This document shows positions 25,219-33,841 of a stretch of DNA of 34,081 nt, in pieces. The position numbers were made by a program, and so were the translations under genes. Under the pieces are notes generated by a model. That model saw only the letters and a list, made by a program, of their open reading frames with translations. It was not told the DNA's origin and ran no database searches. The stretch covers positions 1 to 34,081 of the forward strand of contig CALLIG010000256.1 in NCBI GenBank assembly GCA_938009735.1. Direction: 5' to 3'. Source of the DNA: an uncultured Flavobacteriaceae bacterium (lineage in GTDB: Bacteria; Bacteroidota; Bacteroidia; Flavobacteriales; Flavobacteriaceae). Each line of letters begins with the position of its first letter. Position 1 is the first letter of the stretch.

Positions 25219-25761
25219 TTAAAATTTAATTAGTCTATAATCTTCGTCTTGTAATTGTATTAACGCGGTCATTGCAGAAAGTGATAATTGTACTCCTTCT
25301 ATCAAATCTTCACGAGGGTAACCTCTCGAAACAGAAGATTGTCCGCAAAAAATAATTTGTCCTCCAGCATCAATTAATGCTTTGATCAATTCTTGATTGG
25401 GGTTATCTGTACCATACTTCTTTTTGTAAGCATCATTATCAATAACATCTTTTGAAGCCTTGTTGTGAACTACCAAAGCAACTTTTAGATTTTTAGCAGG
25501 TACGCCACTTTGCGCATGCATATTAAAAAAACGAGCAGCTGTTTCTATACTCGCATTTACCCTATCATGACTATCTGGACTGTTCATAATATCAAAAACA
25601 GCTTTGTACTCTTTTTCAGGATTAACTTTAAAATCAGGATTTTCAATGGCCCAAACTTTACCATAGTCTTTAATGATGGGTCCGGTTTGCTTCTTTTGCG
25701 CAAACAAACTTGATTGAATAATAAGGATTGCTATAAGCAGAAAAAGGTATTTTATTTTCAT
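25219..25761 (-). CDS. Secreted DsrE-like protein
   Basis: 180 residues. Signal peptide 1-21 (LLIAILIIQSSLFA). The mature part has the DsrE/DsrF-like fold pattern: AARFFNMHAQSGVPAKNLKVALVVH, then LIKALIDAGGQIIFCGQSS with the single candidate active cysteine at 139, then a final helix (QLSLSAMTALIQLQDEDY). Cytosolic DsrE proteins pass sulfur; exported versions of this type are common in Bacteroidetes but have no settled role. First gene of the minus-strand run that goes on to the M20 gene, so the 97-base gap to the helicase gene holds its promoter. Confidence 0.8.
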   Translation of the reverse strand: MKIKYLFLLIAILIIQSSLFAQKKQTGPIIKDYGKVWAIENPDFKVNPEKEYKAVFDIMNSPDSHDRVNASIETAARFFNMHAQSGVPAKNLKVALVVHNKASKDVIDNDAYKKKYGTDNPNQELIKALIDAGGQIIFCGQSSVSRGYPREDLIEGVQLSLSAMTALIQLQDEDYRLIKF

Positions 25762-25858
25762 TCAATGTTGTTCTAGCTCTAAATATATTCAAATTCGCCA
25801 AAACCCCTGTACCATTGTTCATAATTATTGAAATGAAGTTTATAGAATAAGGGTAATT

Positions 25859-28234
25859 ATGGCTAAATTCACCATCCTAATTTATAACAATTTAAATACG
25901 CTTTTGGAGAATTTTATTGACCAGTTGAATGATGCCCAAAGGGCCCCAGTATTGCACAAAGATGGACCATTGATGGTTATTGCAGGTGCAGGATCAGGGA
26001 AGACTCGTGTACTTACTTTTCGTATTGCCCATTTGATGGAACAGGGCGTTGATGCTTTTAATATATTAGCATTGACTTTTACCAATAAAGCAGCACGCGA
26101 AATGAAAAAGCGTATTGCTGATATTGCGGGAGCTGCAGAAACTAAGAATTTATGGATGGGTACTTTCCACTCCGTTTTTGCTAAGCTGCTACGTTATGAT
26201 GGTGATAAATTAGGCTACCCAAGTAATTTCACAATTTATGATACCCAAGACTCGCAACGACTCATAGCTTCTATCATTAAAGAAATGGGTCTTGATAAAG
26301 ACATTTATAAATACAAACAAGTTCAGAACCGTATATCATCTTATAAGAATAGTTTGATTACCGTTAAGGCGTATTTGAATAATCCTGAGTTAGTAGAAGC
26401 GGATGCAATGGCTAAACGACCACGTATGGGAGATATTTACCATAACTATGTGGAGCGTTGTTTTAAAGCGGGTGCTATGGATTTTGATGATCTATTACTC
26501 CGCACCAATGAGCTTTTAAATCGTTTTCCAGAAGTTTTAGCAAAGTACCAAGAGCGTTTCAAATATATATTGGTTGATGAGTACCAAGATACCAACCACT
26601 CACAATATCTTATAGTCAAGGCCTTATCCGACAAGTATGAAAATATTTGTGTAGTAGGTGATGATGCCCAAAGTATATATTCTTTCCGTGGAGCGAACAT
26701 TAGTAATATTCTAAACTTTCAAAAAGATTATGATAATGTTGGTATGTACCGTTTGGAGCAAAACTATCGTTCCACAAAAAACATAGTAAATGCTGCAAAC
26801 TCCATTATTGCCAATAACACAGAGCAATTAGAGAAAGTAGTTTGGACATCTAACGATGACGGACCACCCATAATAATTCATCGCAGCCCTACGGATGCTG
26901 AAGAAGGGCGCTATGTTGCAAATTCTATTTGGGAAAACCGAATGCAACATCAAATGTCAAATGGCAATTTTGCTATTTTGTACCGAACCAATTCGCAATC
27001 AAGGGCGATGGAAGACGCACTTCGTAAACGTGATATTCCGTATCGTATTTATGGAGGATTATCTTTTTATCAAAGAAAGGAGATTAAAGATGTACTTTCT
27101 TATTTGCGCTTAGTCATCAATCAAAAAGATGAAGAGGCATTAAAACGTATTATTAATTTCCCGGCAAGGGGAATTGGAAATACTACTATCGATAAACTTG
27201 TAGTTGCTGCGAATCACTACGGGAGATCGATTTTTGAAGTCATTGAAAATATTGACAAGATTGATTTAAAAATCAATGCGGGTACCAAGCGAAAGCTGCA
27301 AGATTTTGTGACCATGATCAAAAGTTTTCGGATCATGAGTGATGGCACCGATGCTTTTACACTTGCTGAACATGTTTCAAAGAAGACCGGTATTCTTTTA
27401 GAGTTTAAAAAAGATGGTACGCCAGAAGGTATTGCCAAGATGGAAAATATCGAAGAGCTTTTAAACGGAATCAAAGATTTCGTAGAAGGTCAAAAAGAAT
27501 TGGATGGCGCTTCAGGTAATATCTCAGAATTTTTAGAAGATGTAGCACTAGCAACAGATTTAGATAAAGATACAGGCGATGATGACCGAGTTGCCTTAAT
27601 GACTATTCACTTAGCGAAAGGCCTTGAATTTCCATATGTTTATGTCGTTGGAATGGAAGAAGATCTTTTCCCTTCAGGCATGAGTATGAATACCAGAAGT
27701 GAACTAGAAGAGGAGCGAAGGTTGTTTTATGTAGCGCTGACTAGAGCCGAACAACAAGCATATTTAACCTATACTCAAAACCGATATCGCTGGGGTAAAT
27801 TAATTGATGCAGAACCAAGTCGATTTTTAGAAGAGATTGATGAGAAGTATGTGGAGAATTTAACTCCGATTGATACCGCGGCCTATCGCTATAAGCCACT
27901 TATTGATACTGATATTTTTGGTGAAGTAGATAAAAGCACGCTGAGACAAGTGAAACCAACAAGAGGCACACCTCCTTTGGTTGGTAAGCCTAATGAGAAT
28001 CAATTACGAAAACTTCGAAAACTAAAACCAGAAATAGCATCTCCGGTAGGTAATACGAATGTTATTGACCCTAATCTTGCTGTTGGGGTATTAGTTAATC
28101 ATACTCGTTTTGGTAGGGGCAAGGTGATTAATATTGAAGGAGTGGGTAATGATAAAAAAGCTGAAATTTTGTTTGATAAAGGTGATATTAAAAAGTTGTT
28201 ATTACGTTTTGCGAAACTCGAAGTTTTATCATAA
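25859..28234 (+). CDS. uvrD: UvrD/PcrA/Rep-type 3'-5' DNA helicase
   Basis: 791 residues, superfamily 1A. Motifs in order: Walker A GAGSGKT (43-49), LTFTNKAAREMKKRI, GTFHSVFAKLLR, LVDEYQDTNHSQY (Walker B), VVGDDAQSIYSFRGA, LEQNYRST, MTIHLAKGLEFPYVYVVGME and the ALTRAEQQAYLTY end. The C-terminal tail (HTRFGRGKVINIEG...LLLRFAKL) is the Tudor-like PcrA/UvrD domain that contacts RNA polymerase. The reading frame starts ATG at 25859; homologues usually begin near NFIDQLNDAQRAPV, so the TTG at 25904 is a possible true start. Role: repair and removal of blocks to replication. Which of UvrD, PcrA or Rep it is called is convention. Confidence 0.92.
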   Translation: MAKFTILIYNNLNTLLENFIDQLNDAQRAPVLHKDGPLMVIAGAGSGKTRVLTFRIAHLMEQGVDAFNILALTFTNKAAREMKKRIADIAGAAETKNLWMGTFHSVFAKLLRYDGDKLGYPSNFTIYDTQDSQRLIASIIKEMGLDKDIYKYKQVQNRISSYKNSLITVKAYLNNPELVEADAMAKRPRMGDIYHNYVERCFKAGAMDFDDLLLRTNELLNRFPEVLAKYQERFKYILVDEYQDTNHSQYLIVKALSDKYENICVVGDDAQSIYSFRGANISNILNFQKDYDNVGMYRLEQNYRSTKNIVNAANSIIANNTEQLEKVVWTSNDDGPPIIIHRSPTDAEEGRYVANSIWENRMQHQMSNGNFAILYRTNSQSRAMEDALRKRDIPYRIYGGLSFYQRKEIKDVLSYLRLVINQKDEEALKRIINFPARGIGNTTIDKLVVAANHYGRSIFEVIENIDKIDLKINAGTKRKLQDFVTMIKSFRIMSDGTDAFTLAEHVSKKTGILLEFKKDGTPEGIAKMENIEELLNGIKDFVEGQKELDGASGNISEFLEDVALATDLDKDTGDDDRVALMTIHLAKGLEFPYVYVVGMEEDLFPSGMSMNTRSELEEERRLFYVALTRAEQQAYLTYTQNRYRWGKLIDAEPSRFLEEIDEKYVENLTPIDTAAYRYKPLIDTDIFGEVDKSTLRQVKPTRGTPPLVGKPNENQLRKLRKLKPEIASPVGNTNVIDPNLAVGVLVNHTRFGRGKVINIEGVGNDKKAEILFDKGDIKKLLLRFAKLEVLS

Positions 28235-28278
28235 GTTAGATTGCTAGCTGTAAATTTCCCTAACTTTATCAAAAAAAA

Positions 28279-29169
28279 ATGAAAAAGTATAATTTTCTTT
28301 TCCTCACCTTTTTAATTGTCTTTTTTGGATGTTCCAGCTCAGATGGTCAAGATACTGTTGTTGCGATAGATCCTGATCCTACGCCAGCGCCAGAAACTCC
28401 TGTTGCTAAAGATCCAGATGATGCGGACTATTGGGACGCTGCAGAACTTGTATGGAGCGACGAATTTGATGGCACAACAGTTTCTGAAGATAATTGGGTT
28501 TTTGAAGATAGAGCAAGTGGTTGGGTAAATGATGAACTTCAAAATTATCAACCAGAAGGTAATACTGAAGTTGCAGATGGTATACTAAAAATTATTGCTA
28601 AAAAAAATGTGGATAACACTATTGAAGGTGCTTTCACTTCTGCGAGAATTAATAGTGTAAGGTCTTTCAAATACGGTAGGATGGAAATTCGGGCAAAAAT
28701 GCCCGATTATAAGGGAAATGGTCTTTGGCCAGCACTTTGGATGTTAGGAAACAATATCGAAACTGTTGGATGGCCTGCCTGCGGAGAAATAGATATAATG
28801 GAATATGTTAGTTTTAAATCTGACAAAACACATTCCTCTCTTCATAGTACGGCTAATAATCACACGAACGGTACAGAAATCACTTCCGGTGCTCTAGATT
28901 TAGAGACGATAGAAGAAGAGTTTCATAATTTTGGTTTGCTATGGTCTAGTAAGTACATCAAGTTTTATATTGATACTATTGATAACGTCGTGTTCATCTT
29001 TCGAAGACCAACAACCTATAATATCGATAGTTGGCCGTTTCAAAATAATTTTTACTTTATAATGAATGTTGCTGTCGGTGGAAGTTGGGGAGGACTTGAA
29101 GGTGTTGATTCAGAAAATTTCCCTGCAACTATGGAAGTTGATTATGTACGCGTTTATCAAGTGAAGTAA
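28279..29169 (+). CDS. GH16 beta-glucanase lipoprotein (laminarinase-like)
   Basis: 296 residues. A lipoprotein signal ends at Cys18 (LIVFFGC), followed by an Asp/Pro linker (DPDPTPAPETP). The GH16 jelly roll runs from ~52 to the end: LVWSDEFDG, LQNYQPEGN, YGRMEIRAKMP, GLWPALWMLG and the catalytic EIDIME at 170-175 (Glu170 nucleophile, Glu175 acid/base), then MNVAVGGSWGG and VDYVRVYQ. The WPACGEIDIMEYV form is typical of beta-1,3-glucanases acting on laminarin. It follows the helicase by 44 bases but is unlikely to share its function; a terminator follows. Lipid anchoring would hold it at the outer membrane. Confidence 0.93.
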   Translation: MKKYNFLFLTFLIVFFGCSSSDGQDTVVAIDPDPTPAPETPVAKDPDDADYWDAAELVWSDEFDGTTVSEDNWVFEDRASGWVNDELQNYQPEGNTEVADGILKIIAKKNVDNTIEGAFTSARINSVRSFKYGRMEIRAKMPDYKGNGLWPALWMLGNNIETVGWPACGEIDIMEYVSFKSDKTHSSLHSTANNHTNGTEITSGALDLETIEEEFHNFGLLWSSKYIKFYIDTIDNVVFIFRRPTTYNIDSWPFQNNFYFIMNVAVGGSWGGLEGVDSENFPATMEVDYVRVYQVK

Positions 29170-29185
29170 ATCGAATTAATCTATT

Positions 29186-29224
29186 AAAGGTCTCTTGAGT
29201 TTTAACTTGAGAGACCTTTTTTTT
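29186..29224 (+). terminator. Terminator after the GH16 gene
   Basis: Bases 29186-29201 pair with 29204-29219: ten Watson-Crick pairs (AAAGGTCTCT with AGAGACCTTT), two G-U pairs and four more A/G/T pairs near a TT turn. Eight T's follow (29217-29224). Classic intrinsic terminator. Confidence 0.9.
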
Positions 29225-29277
29225 ATAATCGTTATCTTAAATACATTTAACTTAGCATAGAACAATCAGTTAGTCCC

Positions 29278-29898
29278 ATGGCCGAATTCATCAAAATATA
29301 TGAAGAAAACCCAAACCCAAAAGCGGTTAAGAAGGTGGTTGATGTACTTCGTAAAGGTGGATTAGTGATTTATCCAACAGATACTGTTTATGGTTTAGGT
29401 TGTGACATTACAAATACAAAAGCTTTAGAAAAAATTGCTCGTATTAAAGGCATAAAACTTGAAAAAGCGAATTGGTCTTTTATATGTGCAGATCTTAGTA
29501 ACCTCTCTGTCTATGTTCGGCAGATCGACACAGCAACTTTTAAGATTCTCAAACGAGCATTACCCGGTCCTTATACTTTCATACTCCCGGGGAATAATAA
29601 TCTTCCTAAAGTTTTTAAAAAGAAGAAAACGGTTGGAATTCGTGTACCTGATAATTTGATTATAAAAACATTAGTCGAGGAATTAGGGAATCCTATTGTA
29701 TCTACATCTATTTATGATGAAGATGAACTTTTAGAATATACTACCGACCCAGAGCTCATTTTTGAAAAATGGCAAAATCTAGTTGATATTGTTATTGATG
29801 GTGGTTATGGTGATAATGTAGCTTCAACGGTTATTGATTTATCTAATGACGAACCAGAAGTTGTTCGCGAAGGTAAAGGTGATATTGATATATTTTAA
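29278..29898 (+). CDS. Sua5/YciO/YrdC-type protein (threonylcarbamoyl-AMP synthase family)
   Basis: 206 residues. The YrdC fold is clear: LVIYPTDTVYGLGCDITN near 30-48, ALPGPYTFILPGN, VGIRVPDN and STVIDLSNDEPEVVREGKGDI. The mid-section resembles E. coli YciO more than TsaC (IARIKGIKLEKANWSFICADLSNLS; ELGNPIVSTSIYDE). TsaC/Sua5 make threonylcarbamoyl-AMP for tRNA t6A; YciO is a paralogue whose role is less certain. If no other YrdC-domain gene exists in this genome it would be the t6A enzyme. It follows a terminator and ends at a bidirectional one. Confidence 0.85.
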   Translation: MAEFIKIYEENPNPKAVKKVVDVLRKGGLVIYPTDTVYGLGCDITNTKALEKIARIKGIKLEKANWSFICADLSNLSVYVRQIDTATFKILKRALPGPYTFILPGNNNLPKVFKKKKTVGIRVPDNLIIKTLVEELGNPIVSTSIYDEDELLEYTTDPELIFEKWQNLVDIVIDGGYGDNVASTVIDLSNDEPEVVREGKGDIDIF

Positions 29899-29903
29899 AA
29901 CAT

Positions 29904-29931
29904 AAAAGGTGTGCCAATAGGCACACCTTTT
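29904..29931. terminator. Bidirectional terminator between the YciO-type gene and the OmpA gene
   Basis: AAAAGGTGTGCC (29904-29915) pairs perfectly with GGCACACCTTTT (29920-29931) around an AATA loop. T-rich flanks exist on both strands. It lies between two convergent genes (stops at 29898 and 29956) and would serve both. Confidence 0.9.
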
Positions 29932-29955
29932 ATTAATTTTTGACGCTGTAATTAA

Positions 29956-30810
29956 TTATTCATTAATCGCAGGATCTTTCATTCCTTCTTCAATCATTTC
30001 ATAGAACTGATCAATTTTTGGAAGAACAACGATTCTAGTTCTTCTGTTTTTAGATTTTTCAGTAGATGAAACCGGCACATATTGAGCTCTTCCGGCTGCA
30101 GTCATACGTTTTGGATCTACTCCATAATCGTTTTGTAAAATACGAACTACAGCTGTAGCACGTTTTGTACTTAAATCCCAGTTGTCTAATAAAACACCAC
30201 CTGCAGTATAAGGCACATCATCGGTATGACCTTCAACCATAAATTCGAAATCTGGCTTATTATTGACTACCTGAGCAACTTTGCCTAGAACTGTTTTAGC
30301 TTTGCTCATGATGTTATAGCTACCGCTGCTAAATAATAGTTTGTCAGAGATAGATACGAAAACTACACCTTTCTCTACGCTAATTTCAATATCCTCATCA
30401 TCTAAATTACCCAAAACACCTTTTAAACTCTGAACTAAAGAAAGGTTTACAGAGTCTCTTCGTGTAATTGCGTCATTTAACTTACGAATAGTTAAATCTT
30501 TCTCTTGAAGACTTTCTAATGACTTCTCTAAGTTCTCAGCTCCTTTAGTAGTCAATGTGGTCAAATTCCCCATATTGTTAATCAACTCTTGATTATTTGC
30601 CTTTAAAAAAGAGTTTTGGTCTTCTAATGTCTGTAATCTTGAAGTAGCAGTTGCCTTTTCTTCTAAGCAGTCATTAAGTTTAACCGTTGCGGAGTTCAAT
30701 AAATCCTGTGATTCTTTAGCCTTAGCCTCTAATTCTGCATATTTCTTTTGTGATACACAAGAGGATAACAAAAATGTTGCTCCTAATACACCTAAAATGA
30801 TTTTTTTCAT
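29956..30810 (-). CDS. OmpA-family lipoprotein
   Basis: 284 residues. Lipoprotein signal with cysteine at 18 (FLLSSC), a coiled coil from about 22 to 120, then a complete OmpA_C domain: FEFMVEGHTDDVPY, WDLSTKRATAVVRIL, a GVDPKRMTAAGRAQYVP block and KSKNRRTRIVVLP. The Asp and the second Arg of these motifs bind diaminopimelate of peptidoglycan, so it likely links outer membrane and cell wall. It is the intact relative of the 21196-21963 gene. The 94-base upstream gap is AT-rich and probably holds its promoter. Confidence 0.93.
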   Translation of the reverse strand: MKKIILGVLGATFLLSSCVSQKKYAELEAKAKESQDLLNSATVKLNDCLEEKATATSRLQTLEDQNSFLKANNQELINNMGNLTTLTTKGAENLEKSLESLQEKDLTIRKLNDAITRRDSVNLSLVQSLKGVLGNLDDEDIEISVEKGVVFVSISDKLLFSSGSYNIMSKAKTVLGKVAQVVNNKPDFEFMVEGHTDDVPYTAGGVLLDNWDLSTKRATAVVRILQNDYGVDPKRMTAAGRAQYVPVSSTEKSKNRRTRIVVLPKIDQFYEMIEEGMKDPAINE

Positions 30811-30904
30811 AATACTGTTACTTATTAATTATTTATTATTTGTTCATTGGTTTTAGTACCCTAAAATTATACAAAAAAGTGCTAGGGTGTTTTTATAATT
30901 TGAG

Positions 30905-31906
30905 TTAATCTTTTACTAATGCAGTAAAATCACTCTCTTGATGTACGAAGTGAGACCAAACAATGGACTTCGTAACATAGTATTTTAATATAAAATTAGC
31001 TTTTTCCCGTTTCCTATACATTTTTCTAAAATGCCTATAAAAGCTTAAATGCGCCTTTAAAATAGCGAAAAAATGCTTAAATCTTAATTGAAATACGAAG
31101 CGAATTGCCGCTACCGCATCTAAGACCAAACGTATAAATATAATTAAAAAGGCCTTCCTTATCGGTAGGTTTTTGGTAATAGAGAACAAAGAATTTCTAA
31201 AATTTAAATACGTTTTCTTAGGATTCATGTTGCTCAATGTTGATCCACCTAAATGAAATACTTCAGAAGTACCTACATAAAATACTTTATGACCAGCATT
31301 TTTTGCTCTCCAACATAAATCGACTTCTTCTTGATGTGCGAAATAATCTTCATCAAATCCAGCTACTTCATTAAAAACATCACTTTTAATAAACATGCAT
31401 GCACCTGTCGCCCAGAAAATTTCCTTTATATCGTTGTATTGACCTTGGTCTTTTTCTAGTGCTTGAAAAATTCGCCCTCTGCAAAAAGGATACCCCAATT
31501 GATCAATAAATCCGCCAGCGGCACCAGCGTATTCAAAATGATCTTTCTGTTTTAAATCTAATATTTTGGGCTGTATGATTGAGACTTCTGGTAATTCATT
31601 AAAAGCCTTTTCTATAGGGGTAAGCCAGTTTTTTGTTACTTCAACATCTGAGTTTAAAAGACAGAATATATCAGCCTTAACATGCTTTAACGCATCATTA
31701 TATCCTTTGGCGTAACCACCATTAATTGAATTTTGAATTATTTTTATGGATGGATAATTTGTTTTAATAAATGCGACCGATTCATCAGTAGAAGCATTGT
31801 CTGCAACATAGATATCCGCGCCTTCAGAATATTGAATAACCGATGGAAGGTAACTACTTAAAAGTTCCTTTCCATTCCAATTTAATATGACAACAGCTAT
31901 ACGCAA
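30905..31906 (-). CDS. Family 2 glycosyltransferase
   Basis: 333 residues. GT-A fold with IAVVILNWNGKELL at the start, the nucleotide-binding VADNASTDESV, NGGYAKGYNDAL, the metal-binding NSDVEV and FLLNSD-like strand, and IFWATGACMFIKSDVF; the acceptor-side GFDEDYFAHQEEVDLCWRAKNAG is typical of rhamnosyl-like GT2 enzymes. A C-terminal hydrophobic or amphipathic stretch (~250-275) suggests membrane association. It is in one unit with the nuclease-fold gene 12 bases upstream. No other polysaccharide genes surround it, so the acceptor is unknown. Confidence 0.9.
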   Translation of the reverse strand: MRIAVVILNWNGKELLSSYLPSVIQYSEGADIYVADNASTDESVAFIKTNYPSIKIIQNSINGGYAKGYNDALKHVKADIFCLLNSDVEVTKNWLTPIEKAFNELPEVSIIQPKILDLKQKDHFEYAGAAGGFIDQLGYPFCRGRIFQALEKDQGQYNDIKEIFWATGACMFIKSDVFNEVAGFDEDYFAHQEEVDLCWRAKNAGHKVFYVGTSEVFHLGGSTLSNMNPKKTYLNFRNSLFSITKNLPIRKAFLIIFIRLVLDAVAAIRFVFQLRFKHFFAILKAHLSFYRHFRKMYRKREKANFILKYYVTKSIVWSHFVHQESDFTALVKD

Positions 31907-31918
31907 AACGATGACAAA

Positions 31919-32365
31919 TTAACGTTTAAAATCAGGAATATCCTGTAGAAAAGAATACTTTTCTTGAACAAAATCCATTTTGCAATAAAAATGCTCAAGG
32001 CCGTTGGTTACCATTAAGTAATTTGCCTTTAGATTCATATTATACTGTGCAATTTGATCAAAAGTGGTTTGACTAATTTTGATTTCAGGTGCTTTGCATT
32101 CGAATAAAATTTCTATGGAACCATTTGAATTGAATACAACGACATCATATCTTTTTTTCATGCCATTAATATTCAATTGCTTTTCAACATTAATAAGGCT
32201 TTTCGGGTAATTTTTAACAGCAATTAAATAATGTACAAGATGTTGACGCACCCATTCTTCGGGTTGTAAAACCACAAATTTTTTGCGTATGACATCAAAA
32301 ATATGGACTTTATTTTCGCTATTTTTGAAACGAAAGTTATAGACCGGAAAGTTCAGCGGTAACAT
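31919..32365 (-). CDS. Small PD-(D/E)xK nuclease-fold protein (HsdR N-terminal-like)
   Basis: 148 residues. The centre carries KRYDVVVFN, then IEILFECKAPEIKIS: an Asp followed by E-x-K, the metal-binding core of the HSDR_N/PD-(D/E)xK fold. A conserved WVRQHLVHYLI helix precedes it and AQYNMNLKANYLMVTNG follows. It resembles the widespread stand-alone type I restriction R N-terminal domain proteins of Bacteroidetes. There is no helicase, methyltransferase or specificity gene here, so it is not a restriction system; the role is unknown. It is divergent from holA with only 26 bases between and precedes the glycosyltransferase by 12. Confidence 0.85.
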   Translation of the reverse strand: MLPLNFPVYNFRFKNSENKVHIFDVIRKKFVVLQPEEWVRQHLVHYLIAVKNYPKSLINVEKQLNINGMKKRYDVVVFNSNGSIEILFECKAPEIKISQTTFDQIAQYNMNLKANYLMVTNGLEHFYCKMDFVQEKYSFLQDIPDFKR

Positions 32366-32391
32366 GTCACAAATTTGATGATTTTTTTTGG

Positions 32392-33393
32392 ATGGATGAA
32401 GTAAAACAAATAGTCAATGATATTGCAAGTGGGAATGTAAAGCCCATTTACCTATTGACGGGGGAGGAGCCTTACTACATAGACCAAATCGCTTCATATA
32501 TTGAGAAAAACGTCCTTCAGGAAGAAGAAAAAAGTTTTAATCAAATGGTTCTTTATGGTAAAGATGTTACGGTAGAAGACATTGTTTCGAACGCCAAACG
32601 ATACCCTATGATGGCTGAACGTCAGGTGGTTATTGTAAAAGAAGCACAGCATTTAGCACGTTCAATTGATAAATTGAGTTCGTACGCAGAAAATCCGCAA
32701 TTGACTACTGTTCTTGTGTTATGTTATAAGTATAGCAAATTTGACAAGCGTAAAAAAACATATAAGCTCATTAAGAAAAACGGTGTTTGTTTTGAAAGTA
32801 AGAAGCTGTATGAAAATAAGGTCGCTGATTGGATTCGTAGAGTACTGCAAGGCAAAGGGTATAAAATCACACCGAAGGCAGCCAGCTTACTTGTTGAGTT
32901 CTTAGGAACCGATTTGAGTAAAATTAATAACGAACTCGAGAAACTAAAATTAGTGCTTTCGAAAGAAAAAGAAATTACTCCATTAGATATTGAAGAGAAT
33001 ATCGGAATTAGTAAGGACTATAACAATTTTGAACTTAAGAAAGCAATAGGGGAGCGCAATGTGGTGAAAGCCACACGAATTATGAATTATTTTGCCCAAA
33101 ACCCCAAAGACAATCCTTTTGTGGTTACCGTAACTTTGTTGAATACTTTCTTCACTCAGTTGCTAAAGTATCATGGAATGAATGATCATAACCCCAAAAG
33201 TGTTGCAAGTGCATTGGGGATCAATCCTTATTTTGTTGATGAGTTTAGAATAGCAGCTAAAAACTACCCCATGAAAAAAGTGAGTTCTGTGATCTCAAGT
33301 CTCCGAGAACTAGATCTTAAAGGAAAAGGTGTAGGTTCTGCGAATATTTCTCAAGCTGATTTATTAAAAGAACTTCTTGTAAAGGTCATTTAA
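32392..33393 (+). CDS. holA: DNA polymerase III delta subunit
   Basis: 333 residues. HolA is the wrench of the sliding-clamp loader. Visible: the N-terminal IYLLTGEEPYYIDQIASYIE, the KRYPMMAERQVVIVKEAQ stretch typical of HolA, the LLVEFLGTDLSKINNELEKL helical block and the C-terminal domain with KGVGSANISQADLLKELLV. Start ATG at 32392; ATG at 32396 is out of frame. The 26-base gap to the divergent gene must hold parts of both promoters. It converges on the DoxX gene with 26 bases between, and no hairpin terminator was seen there. Confidence 0.95.
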   Translation: MDEVKQIVNDIASGNVKPIYLLTGEEPYYIDQIASYIEKNVLQEEEKSFNQMVLYGKDVTVEDIVSNAKRYPMMAERQVVIVKEAQHLARSIDKLSSYAENPQLTTVLVLCYKYSKFDKRKKTYKLIKKNGVCFESKKLYENKVADWIRRVLQGKGYKITPKAASLLVEFLGTDLSKINNELEKLKLVLSKEKEITPLDIEENIGISKDYNNFELKKAIGERNVVKATRIMNYFAQNPKDNPFVVTVTLLNTFFTQLLKYHGMNDHNPKSVASALGINPYFVDEFRIAAKNYPMKKVSSVISSLRELDLKGKGVGSANISQADLLKELLVKVI

Positions 33394-33419
33394 AAACACC
33401 TTAGTATTTCTACATATTT

Positions 33420-33797
33420 TTATTTACGGTCGATACTAAATTTACCAGGACCCAAAAGAATGATGGAAATGAAAAATACCAAATATAGTAGTGCCTTTTC
33501 TTTTGTGCCAAATGGGTCTTCACCATGAACTAATACTGCTGCTACTAACATAGTAATAGCTGAAGGAATGGCGACCCAACGGGTTTTAAAACCGATAATT
33601 AATAAAATAGGACAAATGAATTCTCCGAGTACGGCAAGAAATAATGACGGTGCAGCACCAATACCAATGGGATCACCAAATTCAAAATTACCATTGATTA
33701 ACTTTTGAAATTTAGGAAGACCGTGTGTTAGCATCATTAGTGCTGGTAGAATTCTCAACACAGCTAAGCCAATATCTTTAAGTAGGGTATTTTTCAT
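33420..33797 (-). CDS. DoxX-family membrane protein
   Basis: 125 residues from the ATG at 33797; a TTG at 33821 gives an 8-residue longer form that is less likely. About four transmembrane helices. DoxX signatures: ILPALMMLTHGLPKFQKL near the N-terminus, LGEFICPILLIIGFKTRWVAIP and MLVAAVLVHGEDPF. Members are small inner-membrane proteins linked to redox or quinone roles; the function here is not known. The aminotransferase gene lies 44 bases upstream on the same strand. Confidence 0.85.
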   Translation of the reverse strand: MKNTLLKDIGLAVLRILPALMMLTHGLPKFQKLINGNFEFGDPIGIGAAPSLFLAVLGEFICPILLIIGFKTRWVAIPSAITMLVAAVLVHGEDPFGTKEKALLYLVFFISIILLGPGKFSIDRK

Positions 33798-33841
33798 TTG
33801 TAGGTATTTGGATTTATACAAAAATATTAATTTTTCTAAAA

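Noticed and set aside
28235-28278. GTTAG...CTAAC hairpin after the helicase gene
   Set aside because: Five pairs with a long loop; a chance match in AT-rich DNA is likely.
31919-32365. Restriction-modification or defence system near the HsdR-like gene
   Set aside because: No methyltransferase, specificity or helicase gene is near; the neighbours are holA and a glycosyltransferase.
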